Source of the DNA: Ferrimonas lipolytica | GTDB lineage: Bacteria; Pseudomonadota; Gammaproteobacteria; Enterobacterales; Shewanellaceae | Assembly: GCF_012295575.1 (NCBI RefSeq) | Contig: NZ_CP051180.1 | Location: 3,038,001 to 3,102,000, forward strand | Direction of reading: 5' to 3' | Length of the DNA stretch: 64,000 nt | Shown here: in pieces, positions 1-8,388 of the stretch | Position numbering within the stretch: position 1 is the first letter of the stretch | How the letters are laid out: each line of letters begins with the position of its first letter | Notes under the pieces: generated by a model | Told to the model about the DNA's origin: nothing | The model's database searches: none | Seen by the model: the letters and a program-made list of their open reading frames with translations, nothing else | Translations under genes and position numbers: made by a program

Positions 1-504
1 GCCGTAGACCTTAACGCTTTCATGGCTATTGATGCTGGCTCCGTCGGAGTTAACAATGCGTGAGTCTGCTGCCATCGCCGCTTGCTCAGCACGCGCAGCC
101 AAGGCCACCGCTTGCTGCGGGTCGAGATCGTACGGGTGGTACAATTCGAGATCGGTCAACTCAGTCGCCATCTGATTAGCTTCTGCCAAACCGTTGTATT
201 GATCAGCGCTGGTTTGACTGGCGATGGTTGCCGCCGCCTTAACCGCAGCACGAATTGCGTCATCAGACAGATCAGAGGTAGAGGCGTTGCCTTTACAACC
301 ATCGCGAAAGACCGAGATCCCTAGGGCACCGTCTTTATTGAACTCCACCGTTTCAACTTCGCCTAGGCGCGTTGAAACCGATAACCCCTGCTGTTTTTGC
401 AAGGCGACTTCGGCGCCATCTAAACCCAGCCCAGTGGCTACCTCTAATGCACGCTCTACGGCCTGCTCCAACTCTGCGCGCTGCAGCGCTAAACGCTCAC
501 TCAT
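1..504 (-). CDS. pmbA: PmbA/TldE metalloprotease subunit (partial, N-terminal part)
   Basis: This is the first 168 codons of a protein that continues beyond base 1. With TldD (6113-7561) the family forms the TldD/TldE heterodimeric metalloprotease, which processes modified peptides such as microcins and degrades CcdA-type antitoxins in the cytoplasm. The start ATG at 504-502 gives MSERLALQRAELEQAV. The N-terminal family block STRLGEVETVEFNKDGALG, followed by a GISVF strand, is typical of PmbA. It diverges from darP with about 180 bp between the starts. In many gammaproteobacteria pmbA and darP (yjgA) are such divergent neighbours, which supports both calls. The C-terminal part is outside the window, so integrity cannot be judged. 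Confidence 0.9.
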   Translation of the reverse strand, partial: MSERLALQRAELEQAVERALEVATGLGLDGAEVALQKQQGLSVSTRLGEVETVEFNKDGALGISVFRDGCKGNASTSDLSDDAIRAAVKAAATIASQTSADQYNGLAEANQMATELTDLELYHPYDLDPQQAVALAARAEQAAMAADSRIVNSDGASINSHESVKVYG

Positions 505-683
505 CAGTGGGTTGCTCTGAATAAATATCAAAGGCACAGCATAGCAAAGAGCCCTGCCCTCGCCCACCCTATAGCAATTTCAGTCGACCAATAGCGCACA
601 AATGCCGATTGTCCTACCATCACAGTCACAATCACCGCCGGTTTTTGCTACACTCCCCGCTTTTAGCCTCGGAGCCGCCCAAG

Positions 684-1196
684 ATGGTCAATAATCAAGA
701 CTTTGAAGATGATTGGATCAGTAAATCTCAGCTGAAGCGGGATGCGGAGCAGATCCAGAAAATTGGTGAGGAGTTACTGGCTCTTAACCCTGGTCAGTTG
801 GCGAAAGTGCCTTTAGACGAGGATCTCATCGCTGCGCTGGAACTGGCGCACAAGATCCGCAATAAGAACGAGGCTTATCGTCGTCAGCGTCAATACATCG
901 GTAAACTGATGCGCAGCCGTGATATCGAGCCAATCGAAGCGGCAATGAACATTTTCCGCAATGAAAGCGCGCTTGCTAACCAGCGTTTCCACCAACTCGA
1001 GCAGTTACGAGACAACCTAATTGGTGGCGGTAATGACGCCTTGCAACAGGCATTGGCTGAGCATCCAAATCTGAATGCGGAGCTGCAGCGTTTACGTCAA
1101 TTGATCCGCCAAGCAGCCAAAGAGCAATCACAGAACAAGCCACCCAAAGCGAGCCGAGAACTGTTTAAACTGCTGCGAGAACTGCTGCTCGACTAA
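684..1196 (+). CDS. darP: Ribosome-associated protein DarP (YjgA, DUF615)
   Basis: The protein has 170 residues, the usual length for the DUF615/YjgA family, which binds late 50S precursors and helps large-subunit assembly. It is almost entirely charged helix. The run KIRNKNEAYRRQRQYIGKLM followed by R and S is the conserved family core, and the C-terminus is a leucine-rich helix. I chose ATG 684 (MVNNQDFEDDWISKSQ) because it matches family N-termini; an upstream in-frame start at 609 would add 25 non-conserved residues. It diverges from pmbA. Its last 32 bases overlap the 3' end of the convergent ABC permease gene. Confidence 0.92.
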   Translation: MVNNQDFEDDWISKSQLKRDAEQIQKIGEELLALNPGQLAKVPLDEDLIAALELAHKIRNKNEAYRRQRQYIGKLMRSRDIEPIEAAMNIFRNESALANQRFHQLEQLRDNLIGGGNDALQQALAEHPNLNAELQRLRQLIRQAAKEQSQNKPPKASRELFKLLRELLLD

Positions 1197-2322
1197 GTCG
1201 ACGCTTACGCAGCAATTGCATTGCCAGTAAGCTCCAGCCCACCGCTTGGCCCCATAGGGTCAAGTGGTGCCATTGCAACGCCTGAGCTGGCGCCCCCAAC
1301 TGATTTAACAAGATCATCCCCTGCATCATCGGTTGCGATGGGATCAACCCCCATAGCGTTAGCCACGGCCACGCCAAGTTACTGGTAGGCCATACGTACC
1401 CCGCACTAAACAGCAGCGGCATGGCGCTAAATAAGATTAACTGCGCCAAACTGTCTCGACGTTGAAAGACACACCCCAGCACAATGGATAAGCTAAAAGT
1501 GGCTAACCAAAATGGGATCATCAATCCCATCAGATTAAGCCAAGTTCCCAATAGAGCGACGTCATAGTGCAGTAACAGCGGCCCTAAATACCACACCCCA
1601 GCTAACACAAATGGTGGCAGCGCAATAGCAGCTAAAACACTCCACAACTGCCCAGAACCAGTGTGCAACCACAAGCCATCTATCTGCAGCAGCCGCACCG
1701 TGGTTAAGCCGCCGCACAGCAATAACAACTGATGCAAGATCAGCACGAATAACCCCGGCAACATGTAATCAAGGTAACCCATCTTAAGGTTACTTGATGG
1801 CGCTGCATTAAGTCGGACACCGCCACTAGCTACTGCTTGCCCAACCATAAGTTGCCGTGCCAATCGCACCTCACCACTAAGGACTTGGCTGGCTTTAATT
1901 ACGCTTTCAGCAATTACCCCGTACGCTAAGAAGTAATGCGCATCGGCTGCAACGGCAACAGTTGCTTGCGTACCAAGACGAAGCTGTTTGCCAAAGCCCT
2001 GCGGGATCAGAACCAAACCCGCAGCCTGTCCTTGATGTACTGCCGTCAGCGCCTCTGCTTCTGAAGCGAGCTGACCGCTAATGGTAAGTCCGGGGCTGGC
2101 TTGCACTGCACGGATCAACTGCCGACTGGCACCGCTGTTGTCTAAGTCCACCAACACCACCGATTGCGATACGGCCACCTGATTGAGATAAGGCAAGGGG
2201 TACAAGACTGCATACAGCAACAACCCGGCAACGAAGGTTAGTCGCACCGCTTTATCGGACAGGATTTGCTGCCCTAATTGCTGCCACAGCTGTAGCCAAC
2301 GCCTTAGGTTAGTTTGCGCCAT
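1165..2322 (-). CDS. ABC-2 type transporter permease (second of a pair)
   Basis: This inner-membrane permease has 385 residues in the ABC2_membrane_3 / YhhJ-YbhS-YbhR style. It has one N-terminal membrane helix (VRLTFVAGLLLYAVLYPLPY), a periplasmic domain of about 150 residues beginning VVLVDLDNSGASRQLIRA, then about five helices. The start at 2322 (MAQTNLRRWLQ) was chosen because upstream in-frame codons lie within the preceding permease gene; the two genes overlap by 19 bases. It is last in a TolC-HlyD-permease-permease operon. Such systems export drugs, bile salts or lipophilic compounds. No ATP-binding subunit lies beside it. Its 3' end overlaps darP tail to tail. Confidence 0.82.
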   Translation of the reverse strand: MAQTNLRRWLQLWQQLGQQILSDKAVRLTFVAGLLLYAVLYPLPYLNQVAVSQSVVLVDLDNSGASRQLIRAVQASPGLTISGQLASEAEALTAVHQGQAAGLVLIPQGFGKQLRLGTQATVAVAADAHYFLAYGVIAESVIKASQVLSGEVRLARQLMVGQAVASGGVRLNAAPSSNLKMGYLDYMLPGLFVLILHQLLLLCGGLTTVRLLQIDGLWLHTGSGQLWSVLAAIALPPFVLAGVWYLGPLLLHYDVALLGTWLNLMGLMIPFWLATFSLSIVLGCVFQRRDSLAQLILFSAMPLLFSAGYVWPTSNLAWPWLTLWGLIPSQPMMQGMILLNQLGAPAQALQWHHLTLWGQAVGWSLLAMQLLRKRRLSRAAVLAAV

Positions 2323-3347
2323 AGCACCACCACAATAGGAACAACAATAAATAGAGGCCACAGCTGCAACCAATCAGCACTGGCGCCAGCGCGATAGCTT
2401 TGTAGCAGCGGTAGGAAATGAGTAGAGGGAATCAGTTGGCCCCACCACTGTGCTGCCGCAGGCATATCCCCAACAGGCATAGTCACTCCCATAAAGGCAA
2501 AGGCAGGGCTAAGCAGCGCGGCGGCACTACTGGCTTGCTGAGTTCCCTCTCGGCCGCTGGTGTTTAACAGCAAGGCCAATGCTAGAAGTGGCAACAGCAT
2601 TGGTGCTGAGGCCAACCACAGTGGCCATAACGACGCCTCGACGGGGATGGCTAACAACGGACGCAGTAAGAGTAAACCCAATCCAGCCCAAGCCCACTGC
2701 CAACATACTAAAGGCAGCAACGCACGGCGCTTGCTTACCCCGGGAGGAGGTCGCTGTAGTAGGTTTATCATCGACAACATCGCACACAGTTGCCAGATAG
2801 CCAGTGCCAGTGGCGGCATTAGGAACTGGGCGTAATCCAAACCAATATTATTGAGTGCCGATACCTGTACTTTAACCGGCGCCAATTGAGCAGCCACGGC
2901 CACCAGCGGCACGCCTTTAGCTGCTAGCGACATCCCTGCTGCATCGGTCAAGATGGAGCCAATCGCTTGCTGCAGCGGGCTTAATAAACGCCTTGCCATC
3001 AACAGGTAAGTGCCGTTGTAACGCAGCTCGATACTGGGGCTGAGGTTATGTTGCAGATCCGCCGAGAACTCCGTCGGGATCACCACCATCGCGTAACTAT
3101 CACCAGAGCGCAGTGAGTCTGCTGCGGCCGCTAGCGTAGGGTAGCTTCGCAACGTCGCCGCAGGCGTCGCCTGCAGCGCACGCCCCAGCCGGCGGCTCAA
3201 ACTGCTGTTATCAAGATCAACAATGGCGACCGCTAAATCGGTAGGACTGCGTGGGGCAAAGATGCTGTAAAGCATCCCTACCAGTAACGCTGGAGCAAGC
3301 AACAATACAAACGCCTGCCACGGATCACCGCGCAACCACTGCAACAT
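2304..3347 (-). CDS. ABC-2 type transporter permease (first of a pair)
   Basis: This membrane protein of 347 residues is paralogous to the next gene: an N-terminal helix (AFVLLLAPALLVGMLYSIF), an extracytoplasmic domain starting VAIVDLDNSSLSRRLGRAL, then about five C-terminal helices. The VDLDNS motif after helix 1 is shared by both permeases and suggests they form a heterodimer. ATG 3347 shares one base with the TGA of the HlyD gene (TGATG), implying translational coupling. An in-frame TTG lies one codon upstream. It is expected to work with the HlyD adaptor and TolC-like channel encoded upstream; the required ATPase must come from elsewhere. Confidence 0.82.
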   Translation of the reverse strand: MLQWLRGDPWQAFVLLLAPALLVGMLYSIFAPRSPTDLAVAIVDLDNSSLSRRLGRALQATPAATLRSYPTLAAAADSLRSGDSYAMVVIPTEFSADLQHNLSPSIELRYNGTYLLMARRLLSPLQQAIGSILTDAAGMSLAAKGVPLVAVAAQLAPVKVQVSALNNIGLDYAQFLMPPLALAIWQLCAMLSMINLLQRPPPGVSKRRALLPLVCWQWAWAGLGLLLLRPLLAIPVEASLWPLWLASAPMLLPLLALALLLNTSGREGTQQASSAAALLSPAFAFMGVTMPVGDMPAAAQWWGQLIPSTHFLPLLQSYRAGASADWLQLWPLFIVVPIVVVLWRKLT

Positions 3348-4324
3348 CAAATTGGCTCAATAATCGCTGTCATGCCAGCGCGGAGGCCATCAATAGCAAC
3401 ATTCGGGCGCAGTTCGACTTCAAAGGTTCGTAGGTCAAAGTCACGGCCACTTTCGGTCGCTCGCCAAGTAGCAAAGTCGCCCTGCACCGCTTTATACGCA
3501 ACAGTAAACGGGAAGCGCTGTTGTAACGCAGGCAGATAGACCTCCACCACTGCACCATCAGCAAATTGGTTAAGTTTGTCTTCACGCACCTGAAACAGCG
3601 CCCAAGCGTCGTCCATGTCGGTTAATGTCAGAACTGGGAATCCCCGCGGAACCAACTCGCCTTGATGCAACATCACTGCGCTTACTTCAGCATGTCGAGG
3701 CGCTAAGATCTGCATATCTGCCAGCACCGCTTTAACTTCATCAAGCTGGGCTATTGCGGCATCGGTTTGGCCTTTGGCTGCTTGGCGCTCTTCAACTCGT
3801 GCACCTTCCGACGCCATATCAAACAGGGCCTTAGCAGCGCTGGATTGATGCAATGACGCTTGCCATTGGGCATAGGCTTCATCGCGTTTCTGTTGCGCCA
3901 TAACACCTTCTTGATACAACACCTTAATCCGCTCGAAGGTCGCTGCTGCAAGCTTTTCTGCTGCTTGGGCTCGTTGCCAATCGTCTTGCGCTGCTTGGAT
4001 TTGCTGTTTACGTGCGCCGGTATCGGCTTGTTGCTGCATTGCCGCAGCAGCATTTACCCCTGCCTGGGCTTGTTGAAATCGAGCCTCTAATTCCGGGCTG
4101 TCGAGCCGAAACAGCTCTTCACCCGCTTGCACAACGTCACCGCGACGGACAGATAGGCTGTCAATTCGACCCGCAGCTTTTGAGGAGATCTGATACTGCC
4201 GCGCCTCAATCTGTCCTTGTATAATCACAGGGCGTGGCTGATAAGCCTGTTTTAGTGCAAACAAACTCAGCCCTGCCAGAATGACCAGCGCAACCCCGCC
4301 CATTACCAAATTACGCACGTTCAT
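3347..4324 (-). CDS. HlyD/YbhG-family membrane fusion protein
   Basis: This periplasmic adaptor of 325 residues joins an inner-membrane exporter to a TolC channel. The order is an N-terminal anchor helix (NLVMGGVALVILAGLSLFAL), then a biotinyl-lipoyl half-motif (GQIEARQYQISSKAAGRIDS and RRGDVVQAGEELFRLDSPEL), then a long Ala/Gln-rich coiled-coil hairpin at about residues 75-200. The second lipoyl half is ILAPRHAEVSAVMLHQGELV, and a C-terminal beta domain ends AGMTAIIEPI. ATG 4324 overlaps the stop of the TolC-like gene as ATGA, so I prefer it to the upstream in-frame start at 4342. It is the second gene of the exporter operon. Confidence 0.88.
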   Translation of the reverse strand: MNVRNLVMGGVALVILAGLSLFALKQAYQPRPVIIQGQIEARQYQISSKAAGRIDSLSVRRGDVVQAGEELFRLDSPELEARFQQAQAGVNAAAAMQQQADTGARKQQIQAAQDDWQRAQAAEKLAAATFERIKVLYQEGVMAQQKRDEAYAQWQASLHQSSAAKALFDMASEGARVEERQAAKGQTDAAIAQLDEVKAVLADMQILAPRHAEVSAVMLHQGELVPRGFPVLTLTDMDDAWALFQVREDKLNQFADGAVVEVYLPALQQRFPFTVAYKAVQGDFATWRATESGRDFDLRTFEVELRPNVAIDGLRAGMTAIIEPI

Positions 4325-5655
4325 CCGTTGCTGCTCTCCCAATTCGTACCGATTAACAGTGGCTCAAAGTTGCCACCAAGACTGACCACTTGAGCCAAGG
4401 CCACCAAATAGTGGTATTGCGCCTGCGCCCGCGCGAGCTGAGCCGCGGTTAAGCTTTGATCGGCATCTACCAACTGCAATGAGGTGGCTAGCCCCTGCTG
4501 GAAGGCCAACTGACGTAAGCGACGGTTTTCAGTAGCCAGTTCAACCGTGCTGGCATACGCCTGATATTCATAAGCGGCTTGCTCTACCGCTTGGTGCTGC
4601 GATTGCAGCAGCAACAACAGATCTTGTTTGGTTTGCTGACGGCGATAACGGGCTTCAAGTTCAGCGCTGCGGGCCGCTCGGAGACGGCCACTGCGACCAT
4701 CGTTAGCAAAAATAGGCATAGAGAAACGAATCCCGACAAACCATTCGGGCTCAAGGTGCGACAAGATACTGTTGTCTTCAGCCAAGGTGTAGCTACCAAA
4801 CAGCCCCAACGAAGGTTTGTAACGCCCCTTTTCCGCGGCGATCGCCCCTTTAGCTTGGCGTTGCTTAGCATCAAACAACAGCAGCGCCGGGTGTTCATTC
4901 CCAACTCGCTGCTCTAACGGTGCCAACGGCGGTACCACCAATGCTCGTTGGTATGGCGTGGGTTCAACTGCTTGTTGCAGCAGGCTGTTGAGCGCGTACT
5001 GGGCCAGCTTTACTTGGTGTTGCGCAGACTTGGCTTCGACCTTGGCATTGTCGAGCGCTACCTGAGCGTTGAGTCGCTCAACCGCAGCTATCTGCCCTTG
5101 CTGTTCTAGCAAGGTCGCGTGGTCAAAATGGGTTTTTCTAGCGTCAACCTGTTGCTGGCGTAAATCAAGGTTTTGCTTGGTTAATACCACCCCGTAATAA
5201 CGCTGAACCAGCAGGTTAAAGCGTTCTCGGCGGCGGATTTCAACCTGTTGCATACTGGCTTCTAGCTCAGCCTGTTTGATCTTTTGCGCCGCTTCAATAC
5301 GACCGCCAGCATAGATAGGAAAAGCACCTGTCAACGAGGTGCGATAGATCTGCCGCTCGGTTAAATCGAGGGCGATATCGATAGGAAGTGCACCAATCGG
5401 GGTTGCCAACTGCTCATCAATTTCAAGTCGCAACGGTTTTTCCAGCTGGACGTAGCTGCCGCTCAAATCCAAACTAGGCAGACCAAGATCCGCCGCAGCA
5501 TCACGAGCACCTTCAGCACGCTTACTTGCTTGTCGCTCTGCAGCCAACAACGCACTGTCGTTATCTAACTGCTGCCACGCTTCATCTAAGCTCAGCGGTT
5601 TAGCCATTAGCATCGCGGGAAAACATGCCAGCACAGCCAGCCTTCGCCAATCCAT
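4321..5655 (-). CDS. TolC-family outer-membrane efflux protein
   Basis: This outer-membrane channel protein has 444 residues. A signal peptide (MDWRRLAVLACFPAMLMA, cut before KPLSLDEAW) is followed by two OEP repeats rich in long Gln/Ala helices; LSLDEAWQQL and the GGRIEAAQKIKQAELEAS region are typical. ATG 5655 is preceded by AAAGAGA at good spacing; the upstream in-frame ATG at 5682 has no such site and would spoil the signal peptide. It is the first gene of the four-gene exporter operon. A repeat-element copy begins 122 bases upstream of the start and may lie in or near its promoter. Confidence 0.88.
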   Translation of the reverse strand: MDWRRLAVLACFPAMLMAKPLSLDEAWQQLDNDSALLAAERQASKRAEGARDAAADLGLPSLDLSGSYVQLEKPLRLEIDEQLATPIGALPIDIALDLTERQIYRTSLTGAFPIYAGGRIEAAQKIKQAELEASMQQVEIRRRERFNLLVQRYYGVVLTKQNLDLRQQQVDARKTHFDHATLLEQQGQIAAVERLNAQVALDNAKVEAKSAQHQVKLAQYALNSLLQQAVEPTPYQRALVVPPLAPLEQRVGNEHPALLLFDAKQRQAKGAIAAEKGRYKPSLGLFGSYTLAEDNSILSHLEPEWFVGIRFSMPIFANDGRSGRLRAARSAELEARYRRQQTKQDLLLLLQSQHQAVEQAAYEYQAYASTVELATENRRLRQLAFQQGLATSLQLVDADQSLTAAQLARAQAQYHYLVALAQVVSLGGNFEPLLIGTNWESSNG

Positions 5656-5776
5656 AGCAATCTCTTTAGAGTAAAAACTCAATAAATTCTAACAGTATGT
5701 CTGCATCACAACCATGACTGTTGCTCGCCTACGCTACTCATCGGATCAGCAACGCCTAAACAAAAGCGATAAAAAG

Positions 5777-6068
5777 GGCTGTGTACCAATTAAGTGTTGT
5801 TCTTTCTAATACAGTTAAAGCACCGGCTAGGCCAGCGTCGATACAAGGGGTTTAGCACTACCGCCGTTGACCTTCTGCCGCATTGGCGCAGTCCAGCGAA
5901 GCGCTTTGGACTGCGGCCTAAGGCAAGGGGGTTTCCAACGGGGGCGAAGCTCCCCGCTAATGCATACAAGAATGTGCCGTCGCCACCGCGACATTCTCCC
6001 CAAAAAGCACCGGGTTCGGTGAAGCCGAAGGCTTAAGATAAACTTCAACAGCTAACTACGACAGAGCC
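5777..6068 (+). mobile_element. MITE-like repeat, copy A
   Basis: This 292-bp element begins GGCTGTGTACCAA and ends with an imperfect inverted copy (ACAGAGCC). It is one of five related copies in the window. An internal hairpin at 5888-5914 has 8-bp arms GCAGTCCA/TGGACTGC, and a G/C-rich hairpin follows at 5941-5955. The flanks ataaaaag and taaaaaag are an imperfect 8-bp target duplication. The right flank is the A-tract of the tldD terminator. With copy C it forms a subfamily whose right end reads CAACAGCTAACTACGAC. Short ORFs inside are in different frames from copy to copy and are not genes. Confidence 0.85.
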
Positions 6069-6069
6069 T

Positions 6070-6099
6070 AAAAAAGCGAGCTCAGAGCTCGCTTTTTTA
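6070..6099. terminator. Bidirectional rho-independent terminator after tldD
   Basis: The stem GCGAGCTC/GAGCTCGC is flanked by AAAAAA on the left and TTTTTT on the right, so it can stop transcription in both directions. It lies 14 bases past the tldD stop and ends the mre-to-tldD group. Repeat copy A is inserted immediately beyond it. Confidence 0.88.
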
Positions 6100-6112
6100 T
6101 CGAATGGATAAG

Positions 6113-7561
6113 TTAAGCTGTGCCACCAACCGTTAAACGATCTAACTTTAAGCTTGGCTGGCCCACTCCCACTGGCACGCTTTGGCCCTCTTTGCCACAA
6201 ACCCCAACACCGTTGTCTAAGGCAAGATCGTTACCCACCATAGAGATGGTTTTCATCGCCTCAGGGCCATTGCCGATAAGGGTGGCACCTTTGACTGGGG
6301 TAGTAAGTTCCCCATTCTCAATTAGGTAGGCCTCGGAAGCCGAGAACACAAATTTACCGCTGGTAATATCAACCTGACCACCACCAAAGTTAGGGGCGTA
6401 GATCCCACGCTCTACCGAGGCAATAATGTCATTAGGGTTGTGTTCACCGGCCAGCATGTAAGTGTTGGTCATCCGTGGCATCGGCAGGTGTGCATAGGAC
6501 TCACGTCTACCGTTACCGGTTGGGTTAACACCCATCAAGCGGGCATTGAGCTTGTCCTGCATGTAACCCTTAAGGACACCATTTTCGATTAGCACATTGT
6601 ACTGACCTGGTGTGCCCTCATCGTCAACCGATAAGCTACCACGACGATCGGCCATGGTGCCGTCATCGACAATGGTACATAGCTCAGAGCAGACTTGCTC
6701 GCCGACACGTCCAGCAAACAACGACGAGCCTTTACGGTTGAAGTCACCTTCAAGGCCATGTCCTACCGCTTCATGCAGCAGTACACCGGGCCAACCAGAA
6801 CCCAATACCACTGGCATCTCACCGGCAGGTGCGTCAACGGCTTCTAAATTCACAGCCGCTTGGCGTACCGCTTCACGGCACAGCTCAAACGCTTTCAGCT
6901 TACCGTCGGTGCCAAGCTCTAATAGCGAGTCGTAACCGTAGCGACCACCCATACCAGCGGCGCCGCGTTCGCGTAGCTCACCTTCGGTCATGATAACCGA
7001 GCAGTTCAAACGCACCAGTGGGCGAATGTCAGTTGCAAGGGTACCGTCAGAGGCCGCTACCAAGATCTCTTCATAGACGCCGCTTAAGCTAACCACTACT
7101 TGGGTAACACGCTGATCGAGCTGACGGACGTAGCTGTCGAGTTCACGTAGCAGGTTTAGCTTGGCTTCGGCTGCCAACGCGTCGATGGGATCAGTTGGTT
7201 GATAACGCGCGGTCATCTGTTGCCGTGCTAAACCTTGCACCTTGCCGTTGGCACCTGCAACAGAGATCCCACGAGCGGCCTCTGCCGATTGTTTTAATGC
7301 CAATGGGCTGATCTCATCAGCGTAAGCGAAACCGGTTTTCTCACCACTGACCGCGCGCACGCCAAGTCCCTGCTCAATGTTAAAGCTACCCTCTTTAACG
7401 ATGCCATCTTCCAGCACCCAGGTTTCGTGCTTGCTGGCTTGCAGGTATACGTCTGAGTAATCCAACTTGTGGTGATGCATCTGCGCTAACGCCTGTTCTA
7501 GGCTGTCGCAGGTTAGATTGGCTGGAGTGAGTAGTGATGCAGCAACAGTATTAAAACTCAT
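6113..7561 (-). CDS. tldD: Metalloprotease TldD
   Basis: The protein has 482 residues, standard TldD length. It is the catalytic partner of PmbA/TldE in a cytoplasmic zinc protease that trims peptides fed through its barrel. The metal-binding HExxxH motif is visible as [18 protein letters not shown] at about residues 265-282. The N-terminal block [19 protein letters not shown] and C-terminal [20 protein letters not shown] are also family features. The ATG at 7561 overlaps the nit stop as ATGA, so the two are translationally coupled. It is the last gene of the group, followed by a strong terminator. Confidence 0.96.
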   Translation of the reverse strand: MSFNTVAASLLTPANLTCDSLEQALAQMHHHKLDYSDVYLQASKHETWVLEDGIVKEGSFNIEQGLGVRAVSGEKTGFAYADEISPLALKQSAEAARGISVAGANGKVQGLARQQMTARYQPTDPIDALAAEAKLNLLRELDSYVRQLDQRVTQVVVSLSGVYEEILVAASDGTLATDIRPLVRLNCSVIMTEGELRERGAAGMGGRYGYDSLLELGTDGKLKAFELCREAVRQAAVNLEAVDAPAGEMPVVLGSGWPGVLLHEAVGHGLEGDFNRKGSSLFAGRVGEQVCSELCTIVDDGTMADRRGSLSVDDEGTPGQYNVLIENGVLKGYMQDKLNARLMGVNPTGNGRRESYAHLPMPRMTNTYMLAGEHNPNDIIASVERGIYAPNFGGGQVDITSGKFVFSASEAYLIENGELTTPVKGATLIGNGPEAMKTISMVGNDLALDNGVGVCGKEGQSVPVGVGQPSLKLDRLTVGGTA

Positions 7562-8388
7562 GAATCCTCTTTTATTCGCTCAACCGTCGCGACTCGACGG
7601 TGGTGCAGCACCGGCATATCAATGCGAAGCTGCGCAATATCTTGCAAGGGGAGCTCGGCACTAACCCAACCCTCACCCTGTGGTAATTGAGCGACAATCT
7701 GTCCCCATGGGTCCACAATCATTGATTGTCCCCAGGTTTGACGACCATCGCCATGGCAGCCCCATTGATTGGCGGCAACCATAAAAATCTGGTTTTCTAT
7801 CGCTCTGGCTCGCAACAGCGTTTGCCAATGGGCTGCGCCTGTTGTGGCAGTAAAGGCACTGGGTAACACCACCACATCAACCTGTTCTGCTGCCAGCTGC
7901 TGAAACAACAGCGGAAAACGAACATCGTAGCATACCGCCATGCCGATTCGACCGATTGCGGTATCGATTACCCGCAGGTATTGACCAGGGTGGGTATCAC
8001 GGCTCTCTTGGTAGCGGCTGCCATCATTCACTTCAGCATCAAACAGATGAACTTTATCGTAACGTGCCAAGCCCTGACCATTAGGGCCGAACAACCAGCT
8101 GCTAGCATAGGCGCGGCCATCCTCAGCTGAGACCGGCAATGTGCCGGCGACAAGGTAACAATGGTGTGTTTGCGCAAGCTGCGCCAACTGTAGTTGCCAA
8201 TAGCCGCCGTTACAGGGCTCGGCCTGTTGATTCCAGCGCGAACCTTGGCCGAAATGCAAACACGCCTCCGGTAACACCACTAAGGCGTTATGGCTGTCGC
8301 TCCCCAGTTGCTGCAGATACTGCTGGATCCGACTGAAGTTGTATTGCGGGCTGTGTTGGCTGGTTAGCTGCAGCAGGTGGCACTTCAT
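7558..8388 (-). CDS. Carbon-nitrogen hydrolase (Nit/omega-amidase-like)
   Basis: This 276-residue nitrilase-superfamily protein has the Glu-Lys-Cys triad visible as [11 protein letters not shown] (Glu), YDKVHLFD (Lys) and AVCYDVRFP (Cys). Orthologues between yhdP and tldD resemble Nit1/Nit2 enzymes, which hydrolyse deaminated glutathione or act as omega-amidases; the exact substrate is inferred. A strong Shine-Dalgarno AAGGAGAACG lies inside the yhdP reading frame and fits ATG 8388 (7-base gap) better than ATG 8391. The first about 100 bases therefore overlap the yhdP 3' end. The stop overlaps the tldD start. Confidence 0.88.
   Translation of the reverse strand: MKCHLLQLTSQHSPQYNFSRIQQYLQQLGSDSHNALVVLPEACLHFGQGSRWNQQAEPCNGGYWQLQLAQLAQTHHCYLVAGTLPVSAEDGRAYASSWLFGPNGQGLARYDKVHLFDAEVNDGSRYQESRDTHPGQYLRVIDTAIGRIGMAVCYDVRFPLLFQQLAAEQVDVVVLPSAFTATTGAAHWQTLLRARAIENQIFMVAANQWGCHGDGRQTWGQSMIVDPWGQIVAQLPQGEGWVSAELPLQDIAQLRIDMPVLHHRRVATVERIKEDS

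Noticed and set aside
5827-6048. Short open frames inside the repeat copies (for example SPKRFAGLLQCG-type proteins)
   Set aside because: They occur in different frames and with frameshifts in each copy; homology is at DNA and stem level, not protein level.
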